DNA of 22,804 bases from an uncultured Marmoricola sp. (GCF_943913695.1 NZ_CALTZE010000056.1:1-22804); one strand, 5' to 3'. Numbered from the stretch's first letter, positions 8,451 through 16,449 are shown. A program made the numbers and translations. The notes: a model not told the origin generated them from the sequence alone.

Positions 8451-9835
8451 TGCACGCCGGCACCCCCGACCCCCAGCAGCTCGTCGAGCACGCGCTCGAG
8501 ACCACCGTCGCCGACGAGTGCGTCGTGGTGGTCCACGACTCGACGTCGGCCAACCTGCGGTGGGCGATCAACACCCTGACCACCAACGGCGTCATGCACG
8601 GCACCGACGTCACCGTGATCAGCTTCCGCGGCCGCGCCAACGCCTCGGTGAGCGGCACCGCCGCCACGCTGGAGCAGGTCACGGCGCTCGTCGAGGCGGC
8701 CGACCGTGCCGCCGCCGACGCCGAGCCCGCCGAGGACCGCGCGGAGCTGGTGTCCGGTGAGGCCGCCGACGACTGGGAGCTGCCGCCCGGCCAGACCTCC
8801 ATCGCCGTCTTCGACCACTTCGCCCACGAGCTGGGCGAGGCCTTCGCCGAGGCCGGCTCGGCCTCGCGCCTGATCTACGGCTTCGTCTTCCACGAGGTGA
8901 GCACCACCTACCTCGGCTCCAGCACCGGCCTGCGGCTGCGCCACCAGCAGCCCACCGGCCACTACGGCGTAACCGGCAAGGACGCCGCCCTCACCACGAG
9001 TGCGTGGGTCGGCGGCGGCACGCGTGACTTCGCCGAGGTCTCCGCGACCGGTCTGGCTGCCGAGCTCGCCCGCCGGATCGGCTGGGCCTCGCGGCGCGTC
9101 GACCTGCCCGCCGGGCGCTATGACACGGTGCTGCCGCCCAGCGCGGTCTCCGACCTGATGATCGACGCCTACTGGAGCTCCGTGGCCCGCCACGCCCTCG
9201 ACGGGCGCGGCCCCTACGCGCGGCCCGGGGGCGGTGTGCGGCTCGGCGAGCAGATCACCCGGCCGGGGGTGCACCTGTGGTCCGACCCGGCCCACCCCGG
9301 CCTGGAGTGCCAGCCCTTCGTCGTCGCCGGAGCCTCCTCGGCGGCCTCCAGCGTCTACGACAACGGGCTGCCGGTCACCCGCACCCCGTGGCTCGACGAC
9401 GGCCGGCTCGCCTCGCTGATCCAGACGCGGCGCACGGCCGCCGAGACCGGCGTCGAGGTCACACCCGACGTCGACAACCTGGTGCTCCGCATCGACGGCG
9501 GTGCCGGCACCGACCTCGACCTCGTGGCCGGCCTCGACGACGGGCTGCTGCTGACCTGCCTGTGGTACATCCGTGAGGTCGACGAGCAGAGCCTGCTGCT
9601 CACCGGGCTCACACGTGACGGGGTCTACCGCGTCGAGGGCGGCGAGATCACCGGGGCGGTCAACAACTTCCGCTTCAACGAGAGCCCGCTGGACCTGCTG
9701 CGCCGCCACAGCGCCGCGGGCGAGACGGTGCCGAGCCTCTCGCGCGAGTGGGGCGAGGACTACTTCTCGCGCACGGCGACGCCGGCACTGCGGGTGCCGG
9801 ACTTCAACATGAGCTCGGTCAGCCAGGCCCTGTGA
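8450..9835 (+). CDS. pmbA: TldE/PmbA-type metalloprotease subunit
   Basis: Non-catalytic partner of TldD; 461 residues. It shares the TldD fold but, as expected for TldE, lacks HExxxH. Family features include YGFVFHEVSTTYLGSSTGLRLR in the middle, the conserved QPFVVAGASSAASSVYDNGLP block, and the end NNFRFNESPLDLL. The ATG at 8450 overlaps the tldD stop (TGATG) and is preceded by GAGGAGGG at 8432-8439, a good ribosome binding site, unlike the leaderless tldD start. The last 17 bases overlap the 3' end of the convergent DUF3817 gene. No RiPP precursor was recognised next to the pair, so housekeeping peptide degradation is the default role. Confidence 0.94.
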   Translation: MHAGTPDPQQLVEHALETTVADECVVVVHDSTSANLRWAINTLTTNGVMHGTDVTVISFRGRANASVSGTAATLEQVTALVEAADRAAADAEPAEDRAELVSGEAADDWELPPGQTSIAVFDHFAHELGEAFAEAGSASRLIYGFVFHEVSTTYLGSSTGLRLRHQQPTGHYGVTGKDAALTTSAWVGGGTRDFAEVSATGLAAELARRIGWASRRVDLPAGRYDTVLPPSAVSDLMIDAYWSSVARHALDGRGPYARPGGGVRLGEQITRPGVHLWSDPAHPGLECQPFVVAGASSAASSVYDNGLPVTRTPWLDDGRLASLIQTRRTAAETGVEVTPDVDNLVLRIDGGAGTDLDLVAGLDDGLLLTCLWYIREVDEQSLLLTGLTRDGVYRVEGGEITGAVNNFRFNESPLDLLRRHSAAGETVPSLSREWGEDYFSRTATPALRVPDFNMSSVSQAL

Positions 9836-10283
9836 GGCCCTCGGTCGGCGGGCCGAGCGCGAGCAGCACGGCGAAGACGGCGACCACCGCCACGACCGCC
9901 GCGCCGGTGGTGAGCAGCGGAGCGCGCAGCGCGCGACCCAGCAGCCGCTCGAGCGCGCCCGTGCCCGGCTCCTCGCGCAGCCGCCACGACTCGGGCAGCA
10001 GCCCGGCGCGGTCGGTGGCCCGCTCGAAGGGCACGGTGGCGAAGGGCACGACGCCGGCCAGCAGCCCGGTCGCCGTACGCCGCCACGTCCAGCGGGCGTC
10101 GACGGCGAGCAGCACCGTGGCCAGGCAGAAGGCGAGGAACACGAAGCCGTGCACCGGGCCGGCCAGCTGCACCCCCAGCTCGGTGGTGCGGGTGAGGTAC
10201 TTCAGGGCCATGCCCGTCAGCAGCAGCGCCCACGTGATCGCCTCGGCCAGCGCCAGCGTGGTGAACAGCCTGCGCGGGCTCAT
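9819..10283 (-). CDS. DUF3817 domain integral membrane protein
   Basis: 154-residue membrane protein matching the actinobacterial DUF3817 family; its molecular function is unknown. Hydrophobic segments sit near residues 8-28, 39-60, 70-88 and 122-144, with the family-type motif GPVHGFVFLAF in the second. The last segment follows a hydrophilic stretch of about 30 residues. The ATG overlaps the gcvP stop (ATGA at 10280-10283), so it is co-transcribed and probably translationally coupled with gcvP under the glycine riboswitch. Its 3' end overlaps pmbA on the other strand. A link to glycine metabolism is only suggested by position. Confidence 0.85.
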   Translation of the reverse strand: MSPRRLFTTLALAEAITWALLLTGMALKYLTRTTELGVQLAGPVHGFVFLAFCLATVLLAVDARWTWRRTATGLLAGVVPFATVPFERATDRAGLLPESWRLREEPGTGALERLLGRALRAPLLTTGAAVVAVVAVFAVLLALGPPTEGLTGPG

Positions 10284-13165
10284 GCGAACGCCTCGACCGG
10301 CGGGCAGGCGCAGACCAGGTTGCGGTCGCCGTAGGCCTGGTCGATGCGGCTGACCGGCGGCCAGTACTTGTCGGGGTCGACCCGACCGCCGGGGTAGGCC
10401 GCGAGCGAGGCGGGGTAGGCAGCCTCGCGGTCGTCGTCGAGCAGCACGGCAGCGGTGTGCGGCGCTCCACGCAGTGGCGAGTCCTCCACGCTCCACTCCC
10501 CCGCCTCGACGCGCTCGATCTCCTGTCGGATGGCGATCATCGCCTCGCAGAACCGGTCGAGCTCGGCGAGGTCCTCGCTCTCGGTGGGCTCGACCATGAG
10601 CGTGCCGGCCACGGGGAAGCTCATCGTCGGGGCGTGGAAGCCGTGGTCGACCAGCCGCTTGGCGACGTCGTCGACGCTGACGCCGCTGCGCTTGGACAGC
10701 GCCCGCAGGTCGAGGATGCACTCGTGGGCGACGTGGTCGTGGTGGCCGCGGTAGAGCACCGGGAAGTGGTCGTCGAGGCGAGCGGCGACGTAGTTGGCGG
10801 CCAGCACGGCGACGGCCGTCGCCCGGGTCAGGCCCTCGGCTCCCATCATCCGCACGTAGGCCCACGAGATCGGCAGGATGCCGGCCGACCCGTGGGGCGC
10901 GGCGCTGATGGGGCCGATGCCCTCGCGGCGCTCCGGGTCGGGGTGCGCCGGGTGGGAGGGCAGGAAGGGCGCCAGGTGCGCACGCACGCCGATCGGGCCG
11001 ACACCGGGGCCGCCGCCGCCGTGGGGGATGCAGAACGTCTTGTGCAGGTTGAGGTGCGAGACGTCGCCGCCGAACTCGCCCGGCTTGGCGTAGCCGAGCA
11101 GGGCGTTGAGGTTGGCGCCGTCGACGTAGACCTGGCCGCCGGCGTCGTGCACCACCCGGCACAGCTCGTCGATGGTGTCCTCGTAGGCACCGTGGGTGGA
11201 GGGGTAGGTCACCATGACGGCCGCGAGGTCGTCGGCGTGCTCCTCGCAGTGGCGGCGCAGGTCGTCCATGTCGACCGAGCCGTCCTCGGCCGACTTCACC
11301 ACGACCACCTTCATGCCGGCCATCACCGCGGAGGCGGCGTTGGTGCCGTGCGCCGAGGCGGGGATCAGGCAGACCTCGCGCTGCTCCTCGCCGCGGGCGT
11401 GGTGGTAGCCGCGGATCGCCAGCAGCCCGGCCAGCTCGCCCTGCGAGCCGGCGTTGGGCTGCACCGAGACCTCGTCGTAGCCCGTGACGGCGGCCAGCCA
11501 GGACTCCAGGTCGGCGATCAGCCGGGTGTAGCCGCGGGCGTCCTCCGCGGGGGCGAAGGGATGCAGGTCGGCGAAGCCGGGCAGCGAGACCGGCTCCATC
11601 TCGGTCGTGGCGTTGAGCTTCATCGTGCACGAGCCGAGCGGGATCATGCCCCGGTCGAGCGCGAAGTCGCGCGCCGAGAGCCGGCGCAGGTAGCGCAGCA
11701 TCGAGGTCTCGGAGCGGTGGGTGTTGAACACCTCGTGGGTCAGGTAGTCGGTCTCGCGCCGCAGCGAGCCCGGCAGTGCGTCGTCGGCGTCGGAGACCAC
11801 GTCGTCGATGCCGAACCCGCCGAGCACACGAGCGAGCACGTCGTCGTCGACCACCTCGGAGGTGCTCAGACCGACGTGGTCGACGTCGACGTGCCGCACG
11901 TGTACGCCGCCCTCTCGCACGGCCGCCACGACCTCGGCGGCGCGTCCGGGCACCCGGGCCACGACCGTGTCGAAGAACTCCTCGTGGACCAGCTCCACGC
12001 CTCCGGCGCGCAGCGAGGCGCCCAGGCGGGCTGCCTGGCGGTGGGTGCCGCGGGCGATCGCGCGGAGCCCGTCGGGGCCGTGGTGCACGGCGTACATCGA
12101 GGCGACGACCGCGAGCAGCACCTGCGCGGTACAGATGTTGGAGGTGGCGCGGTCGCGGCGGATGTGCTGCTCTCGCGTCTGCAGCGCCAGCCGGTAGGCC
12201 GGCCGTCCGGTGGCGTCGACCGAGACCCCGACCAGGCGTCCCGGCAGGTGGCGCTCGAGCCCCTGCCGCACCGACATGAAGCCGGCGTGCGGCCCGCCGT
12301 AGAAGAGCGGCACCCCGAAGCGCTGGGAGGACCCGACGACGACGTCGGCACCCAGGTGCCCGGGTGACTCCAGCAGCGTCAGGGCCAGCAGGTCGGCGGC
12401 GACCACGGCCAGGCCGCCCTGAGCGTGGGTGGCCTCCACGACCGGACGCGGGTCGAGCACCCGGCCCGACGCGCCGGGATACTGCAGCAGCACCCCTGAG
12501 ACCGGCCCCTCGGGCAGCCCCTCGGCGAGGTCGGCCTCGACCACCTCCAGACCCATCGCGCGAGCGCGGGTGCGCACCACGGCGATGGTCTGCGGCAGCG
12601 CGTCGGAGTCGACCACGAACGGCCCGCTCGCCTTGCGGTCGGCCCGGCGTACGAGCGTCATCGCCTCGGCGGCCGCCGTGCCCTCGTCGAGCAGCGAGGC
12701 GTTGGCCGTGGGCAGGCCGGTGAGGTCGGCGACCATGGTCTGGAAGTTGAGCAGCGCCTCGAGCCGGCCCTGGCTGATCTCGGGCTGGTAGGGCGTGTAG
12801 GCGGTGTACCAGGACGGGTCCTCGAGCACGTTGCGGCGGATCACCGGCGGGGTGATGGTGCCGTGGTAGCCCAGGCCGATCATCGGCACGAGCGGGTTGT
12901 TCTCCGCCGCGATCTCGCGCAGCTCGCGCGCCGTGGCATGCTCGCTGGCGGCCGGGGGCAGCCGGAGGCCCTCCGCGCGGATGCGCTGGGGCACGGCGTC
13001 GTCCATGAGCTGCTCGAGGCTCTCCAGGCCGAGCACCTCGAGCATCCGGGCGACCTGGGGCGCGTCGGGACCGATGTGGCGCTCGGGGAAGGGCCGCTGG
13101 CCGAGGAGGTCGCAGTCGTGCTGGACCTGCTCGATCTGGACGTCGTGACGCTCGGACTGGGACAT
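10280..13165 (-). CDS. gcvP: Glycine dehydrogenase (decarboxylating), P protein of the glycine cleavage system
   Basis: PLP enzyme that decarboxylates glycine and passes the aminomethyl group to the lipoyl arm of GcvH. It has 961 residues, the fused single-chain type with both GDC-P halves. The PLP-binding lysine is Lys709 in NLHKTFCIPHGGGGPG, followed by the usual Gly-rich loop. The N-terminal half contains FIGLGYHGT-like IGLGYHGTITPPVI and YTPYQPEISQGRLE. The ATG at 13165 is preceded by GGGAG with suitable spacing and gives MSQSERHDV; longer in-frame extensions run through the riboswitch and were rejected. gcvH lies about 3.3 kb upstream, while gcvT and the L protein are not in the window. 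Confidence 0.98.
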   Translation of the reverse strand: MSQSERHDVQIEQVQHDCDLLGQRPFPERHIGPDAPQVARMLEVLGLESLEQLMDDAVPQRIRAEGLRLPPAASEHATARELREIAAENNPLVPMIGLGYHGTITPPVIRRNVLEDPSWYTAYTPYQPEISQGRLEALLNFQTMVADLTGLPTANASLLDEGTAAAEAMTLVRRADRKASGPFVVDSDALPQTIAVVRTRARAMGLEVVEADLAEGLPEGPVSGVLLQYPGASGRVLDPRPVVEATHAQGGLAVVAADLLALTLLESPGHLGADVVVGSSQRFGVPLFYGGPHAGFMSVRQGLERHLPGRLVGVSVDATGRPAYRLALQTREQHIRRDRATSNICTAQVLLAVVASMYAVHHGPDGLRAIARGTHRQAARLGASLRAGGVELVHEEFFDTVVARVPGRAAEVVAAVREGGVHVRHVDVDHVGLSTSEVVDDDVLARVLGGFGIDDVVSDADDALPGSLRRETDYLTHEVFNTHRSETSMLRYLRRLSARDFALDRGMIPLGSCTMKLNATTEMEPVSLPGFADLHPFAPAEDARGYTRLIADLESWLAAVTGYDEVSVQPNAGSQGELAGLLAIRGYHHARGEEQREVCLIPASAHGTNAASAVMAGMKVVVVKSAEDGSVDMDDLRRHCEEHADDLAAVMVTYPSTHGAYEDTIDELCRVVHDAGGQVYVDGANLNALLGYAKPGEFGGDVSHLNLHKTFCIPHGGGGPGVGPIGVRAHLAPFLPSHPAHPDPERREGIGPISAAPHGSAGILPISWAYVRMMGAEGLTRATAVAVLAANYVAARLDDHFPVLYRGHHDHVAHECILDLRALSKRSGVSVDDVAKRLVDHGFHAPTMSFPVAGTLMVEPTESEDLAELDRFCEAMIAIRQEIERVEAGEWSVEDSPLRGAPHTAAVLLDDDREAAYPASLAAYPGGRVDPDKYWPPVSRIDQAYGDRNLVCACPPVEAFA

Positions 13166-13258
13166 CTCACTCCCGGGAGGGCTCGAGGCGGACAACCGCG
13201 TGGGGCGGTCGCCTCCCCTCAGCCAGCACCCGGCAGGGCGCCTCCTGAGTGCCAGCCC

Positions 13259-13361
13259 GCGAGGTCCGGATGCCTGAGAGGTTGACGGGAGAAGTTGCCC
13301 CTTCGGCGCCGGCACCGCCCGCCTGCAGCCACAGGTGGGACGACACCGAGCTCTCCCTCGC
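13259..13361 (-). ncRNA. Glycine riboswitch (gcvT motif), single aptamer upstream of gcvP
   Basis: On the - strand the RNA starts with P1 strand GCGAGG (13361-13356) running into GAGAGC, and closes with CCUCGC (13264-13259). Between them are the two most conserved blocks of the class: GCCGAAGGGGCAA (13307-13295) and CUCUCAGG (13280-13273), followed by GGACC. Only one aptamer is visible. The 93 bases between the aptamer and the gcvP ATG would be the expression platform and include the ribosome binding site. Glycine binding would be expected to turn on gcvP and the coupled DUF3817 gene. Identification rests on recognising the consensus by eye. Confidence 0.9.
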
Positions 13362-13380
13362 GAGGTTGAGCAGCGCCCCC

Positions 13381-13386
13381 ACCATA
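13381..13386 (-). promoter_or_regulatory. -10 element TATGGT for the riboswitch-gcvP transcript
   Basis: TATGGT on the - strand ends about 20 nt before the first paired base of the aptamer, which places the transcript start near 13374. There is no convincing -35 box 16-18 nt upstream. Confidence 0.45.
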
Positions 13387-13416
13387 GCCAACGTGCGGCC
13401 GCAGGGGCGGATCGGC

Positions 13417-14040
<624 letters not shown>

Positions 14041-14119
14041 AGCTTCCTCCGCATCCGGTGTCGCTGCCCGCCTGCACACGAGGAGTTGCAGTCATGGAGT
14101 TACAGCGACGACATCTCCG

Positions 14120-14148
14120 ACCGTAGACCTGCCCCCCGTACCCGTCAA
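14120..14148 (-). promoter_or_regulatory. Sigma70-type promoter of the ResR-like gene
   Basis: The - strand reads TTGACG (14148-14143), a 17-nt spacer, then TACGGT (14125-14120). It is the best -35/-10 pair seen in the window. The start would be near 14113, leaving a 5' UTR of about 70 nt with the GGAGGA ribosome binding site, in contrast to the leaderless genes around it. Confidence 0.65.
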
Positions 14149-14171
14149 AGGGACACGCGGCGTGTCGCCAG

Positions 14172-14196
14172 AACCTTCAACGTGAACTTCAAGGTT
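14172..14196 (-). promoter_or_regulatory. Imperfect palindrome, candidate MerR-type operator
   Basis: Arms AACCTT and AAGGTT (6 bp) are separated by 13 bp. Extended to 9 bp the - strand arms read AACCTTGAA and TTGAAGGTT, one mismatch from perfect symmetry, with 7 bp between. The site lies about 24 bp upstream of the -35 of the ResR-like gene, an activator-like position. The similar arm AACCCTGAA occurs in front of garA. Binding by either MerR protein is inference. Confidence 0.45.
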
Positions 14197-14235
14197 AAGG
14201 ATGTGGCGTCTCAGGCCTCGGCGAGCCCGCGACGC

Positions 14236-14709
14236 TCAGCCCTGGCCCTGCTCGAAGTCCTCGGGCGTGACGTGGTCGAGGAACTCGCGGAACTTCTCGA
14301 CCTCGTCCTCCTGCTCGTCGGGCACGAGGATGCCGGCGTCGTCGAGCAGGTCCTCGGCGCACACGATGCGCGAGCCGGTGCGCAGCGCCAGCGCGATCGA
14401 GTCGGAGGGCCGCGCGCTGACCTCCACCCCGGAGCCGAGCACGAGGGTGGCGTAGAAGACGTTGTCCTTCATCTCGGTGATCCGGATCTCCTCCAGGGAG
14501 TTGCCGGTCGCCTCGAGCACGTCGCGCATCAGGTCGTGGGTCAGCGGCCGGGGCGGCACCACGCCCTGCTGGGCGAAGGCGATCGCCGTGGCCTCCACCG
14601 CACCGATCCAGATCGGCAGGTAGCGCTCCCCCGCCGACTCGCGCAGCAGCACGATGGGTGTGTTGGAGGGCATCTCCACCCGGACCCCGACGACCTCGAC
14701 CTCACGCAC
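14236..14709 (-). CDS. Bifunctional nuclease family protein (DUF151)
   Basis: 157-residue protein of the DUF151/BFN family, homologous to M. tuberculosis Rv1829. Plant members act as DNases and RNases; bacterial roles are not settled. Conserved blocks are visible: LPIWIGAVEATAIAF near residues 31-45, RPLTHDLMRDVLEATG near 54-69, and ARPSDSIALALR near 99-110, all typical of the family. The C-terminus is acidic. The GTG start at 14709 lies 6 nt after a TAGGCT -10 element, with no ribosome binding site, so a leaderless mRNA is likely. It is divergent from the SMR gene and lies between the two MerR genes in the conserved order. Confidence 0.9.
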   Translation of the reverse strand: MREVEVVGVRVEMPSNTPIVLLRESAGERYLPIWIGAVEATAIAFAQQGVVPPRPLTHDLMRDVLEATGNSLEEIRITEMKDNVFYATLVLGSGVEVSARPSDSIALALRTGSRIVCAEDLLDDAGILVPDEQEDEVEKFREFLDHVTPEDFEQGQG

Positions 14710-14715
14710 CCCGCC

Positions 14716-14721
14716 AGCCTA
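14716..14721 (-). promoter_or_regulatory. -10 element TAGGCT, leaderless promoter of the DUF151 gene
   Basis: TAGGCT on the - strand ends 6 nt before the GTG at 14709. It faces away from the SMR promoter 26 bp to the right. Confidence 0.5.
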
Positions 14722-14747
14722 GCCCTCGCGTCACGGGTCGCGGGCTC

Positions 14748-14753
14748 TACGCT
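14748..14753 (+). promoter_or_regulatory. -10 element TACGCT, leaderless promoter of the SMR gene
   Basis: TACGCT ends 6 nt before the ATG at 14760, with no ribosome binding site. The whole divergent region is only 50 bp. Confidence 0.5.
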
Positions 14754-14759
14754 CCTCGC

Positions 14760-15092
14760 ATGGGGCTCGCCTGGCTGCTGCTCGCCGTCGCCGTCACCGT
14801 CGAGGTCTTCGCGACCGCGATGCTTCCCCGGGCCCGCGGGTTCACCGATCCGGGGTGGAGCGTGGCGGTGCTGGCGGCGTACGGCGTCGCGATCTACCTG
14901 CTGACCGTGATCGTGCAGCGGATCCCGGTCTCGGTGACCTACGCGATCTGGGCCGGCCTGGGCACCGCGGCCGTCGCGGTCGTCGGCGTGGTCGCGCTCG
15001 GAGAGCAGCTGAGCATCGCCAAGGTCACCGGTCTGGCCCTGATCGTCATCGGCGTCGTCGTGCTCAACCTCTCGGGCAGTCACGCCGCCTGA
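14760..15092 (+). CDS. Small multidrug resistance (SMR/EmrE-type) transporter
   Basis: 110-residue protein of the SMR family: four transmembrane helices, an inner-membrane dimer, proton-coupled export of small cationic compounds or guanidinium-like metabolites. The essential membrane Glu is Glu15 in VTVEVFATAML, matching Glu14 of EmrE. TYAIWAGLG in helix 3 contains the conserved Trp, and the helix 4 ending LIVIGVVVLNL is typical. I chose the ATG at 14760 because it begins directly at helix 1 and follows a -10 element; the ORF extends upstream to 14658 through Pro/Arg-rich noise. It is the only + strand gene between 9.8 and 21.9 kb and interrupts the conserved ftsR-DUF151 order. The substrate is unknown. 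Confidence 0.93.
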   Translation: MGLAWLLLAVAVTVEVFATAMLPRARGFTDPGWSVAVLAAYGVAIYLLTVIVQRIPVSVTYAIWAGLGTAAVAVVGVVALGEQLSIAKVTGLALIVIGVVVLNLSGSHAA

Positions 15093-15122
15093 GGCGCACC
15101 TGGCAGCGAGCCGCGCGGTCGC

Positions 15123-15845
15123 TCAGCGCAGCGAGCGCAGGCCGGCCTTGACCAGCGCGGCGTGCAGCCTTACCGACAGCACGGCCAGCTCGTCGATGGC
15201 CTGCGCGGCCCGGCCCTCGGCGCCCGGCTCCCGGCTGCGCCGCATCGGCGTCACCACCTGCTCGACCATGCCGGTCTCGCGGTCGGCCGCGGTCTTGAAG
15301 GCGCGCAGGTGGCGCGGCTCGAGGCCGTAGGAGGCGAGCTCGCCGACCACCTTCGCGATCACCAGCGCGTCGGCGTCGTAGTGCGCCGAGCCCTGGCGCG
15401 GCCGGACCAGGCCGAAGCTCTCCATCTGCTCGAGCAGCTCCTCGGTGATCTCGGCGGTCTTGACCAGCTCGCGGCGCGAGATCCGTACGTCGCCGTTGCT
15501 CGCGAGCAGCGACTCCACCCCGGGGGCGGGGTTGGACATCAGCGCGGTCGGGACCGTGGGCGCGCCGCCGGCGCTCGGCAGCTCCAGGCCGCGGTCGAGG
15601 GCCTCGAGGTGCTCGCGGATCACCTTCAGCGGGAGGTACTGCTCGCGCTGGGCCCGGATGATGTAGCGCAGCCGCTCCATGTCCTCCACGGAGTACTTGC
15701 GGTAGCCCGACGGCGTGCGCTCCGGCTCGACCAGCCCCTCGTGCTCGAGGTGGCGGATCTTGGACTCCTTGATGTCGGCGTCGGGGAACTCCGCCTTCAG
15801 GTCCGCGACGGCCTGCCCGATGGTGATCCGGGCGGTCTGCCGCAC
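15123..15845 (-). CDS. ftsR: MerR-family regulator FtsR (Rv1828-like)
   Basis: 240-residue regulator homologous to M. tuberculosis Rv1828 and Corynebacterium FtsR, which activates ftsZ. The winged-helix domain spans about residues 8-80 (ITIGQAVADLKAEFPDADI, IRHLEHEGLVEPERTPSGYR, RLRYIIRAQREQYLPLKVI). A linker of about 35 residues follows, then a second helical domain beginning ISRRELVKTAEIT that resembles a second wHTH and is typical of this subfamily. The GTG start at 15845 lies 2 nt after the garA stop, so the two are co-transcribed. Its 3' end converges on the SMR gene with 30 bp between them. Confidence 0.93.
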   Translation of the reverse strand: MRQTARITIGQAVADLKAEFPDADIKESKIRHLEHEGLVEPERTPSGYRKYSVEDMERLRYIIRAQREQYLPLKVIREHLEALDRGLELPSAGGAPTVPTALMSNPAPGVESLLASNGDVRISRRELVKTAEITEELLEQMESFGLVRPRQGSAHYDADALVIAKVVGELASYGLEPRHLRAFKTAADRETGMVEQVVTPMRRSREPGAEGRAAQAIDELAVLSVRLHAALVKAGLRSLR

Positions 15846-15847
15846 CG

Positions 15848-16390
15848 TCAGCCGACCTTGGCGTCGCTGGCGAAGAAGATCAGGCGGAACTTGCCGATGC
15901 GGACCTCGTCCCCGCTGGTCAGAGCGGCGTCGTCGACACGGTCGCCGTTGAGGTAAGTGCCGTTGAGGCTGCCGATGTCGTGCACCCGGAAGGAGTCGCC
16001 GTCGCGACGGAACTCCACGTGGCGGCGGGAGACGGTGATGTCGTCGAGGAAGATGTCGCTCTCGGGGTGGCGGCCCACGGTCGAGAGGTCGCTGTCGAGC
16101 AGGTAGCGGCTGCCGGCCCCGGGACCGCGCTGGACCACGAGCAGCGCACTGCCCGCGGGGAGCGCGTCGACGGCGGCGGCGTCGGCGGGGTTGAGCGCCG
16201 CGCGCTCGGTCGGCTCCTGCTTGCCCGCGCCGGTGCCACCGAAGGTGATCGTGGCGGTGGAGTCTCCCGCGGCGGGCGCCTCACCGGCCGGCTGCTCGCC
16301 GGCGGCGGCCTGGGCCAGCGGCGTACCGCACTGGGAGCAGAACCGCGCGCTGTCGGCGTTCTGACTGCCGCACTGCGAGCAAAAGGGCAT
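15848..16390 (-). CDS. garA: FHA-domain protein GarA (OdhI-like) with N-terminal zinc ribbon
   Basis: 180-residue regulator. In mycobacteria and corynebacteria GarA/OdhI inhibits 2-oxoglutarate dehydrogenase and redirects 2-oxoglutarate towards glutamate, controlled by Ser/Thr kinases such as PknB/PknG. The FHA domain (about 82-172) is intact: VGRHPESDIFLDD, TVSRRHVEF and GSLNGTYLNG hold the phosphothreonine-binding Arg, Ser and Asn. The N-terminus has a zinc ribbon with Cys4, Cys7, Cys18 and Cys21. The mycobacterial ETTSVF phosphorylation motif is replaced by DSTATITF (43-50), whose Thr may serve the same role. ATG at 16390 is preceded by GGGAGA. gcvH lies upstream and ftsR 2 nt downstream. 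Confidence 0.94.
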   Translation of the reverse strand: MPFCSQCGSQNADSARFCSQCGTPLAQAAAGEQPAGEAPAAGDSTATITFGGTGAGKQEPTERAALNPADAAAVDALPAGSALLVVQRGPGAGSRYLLDSDLSTVGRHPESDIFLDDITVSRRHVEFRRDGDSFRVHDIGSLNGTYLNGDRVDDAALTSGDEVRIGKFRLIFFASDAKVG

Positions 16391-16418
16391 GGTGTGGATC
16401 TCCCGTCGGCGACGTCGA

Positions 16419-16449
16419 AACCCTGAAGCCTCGGTGGAGGTTCAGGGTT
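16419..16449 (-). promoter_or_regulatory. Strong stem-loop/palindrome between gcvH and garA
   Basis: Perfect 9-bp arms AACCCTGAA (16419-16427) and TTCAGGGTT (16441-16449) continue, after one bulged G, into CCTC/GAGG around a GGTG loop. It may be an operator at the garA start, a 5' UTR hairpin, or a terminator after gcvH; on the - strand only TTTCG follows, so termination is the weaker choice. Its arms resemble those of the palindrome at 14172-14196. Confidence 0.6.

Noticed and set aside
8450..9835. TldD/TldE as part of a RiPP (microcin-like) cluster
   Set aside because: No precursor, leader-binding protein or modification enzyme is adjacent; the neighbours are sbcC and gcvP, so a housekeeping role is likelier.
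10457..12367. 636-codon open frame on the + strand opposite gcvP
   Set aside because: Antisense shadow with Val/Gly/Arg-rich composition; gcvP on the - strand is unambiguous.
13166..13258. Second glycine aptamer
   Set aside because: No second GAAGGGGCAA-like or CUCAGG-like pair was found before the gcvP start, so only one aptamer is called.
14658..14759. Longer N-terminus for the SMR transporter
   Set aside because: It would add 34 Pro/Arg-rich residues before helix 1 and overlap the divergent DUF151 gene start; the family begins at the chosen ATG.
15105..15123. Bidirectional terminator between the SMR gene and ftsR (AGCGA/TCGCT)
   Set aside because: Short stem with a large loop, no T-run, and it reaches the ftsR stop codon; not better than chance at this GC content.
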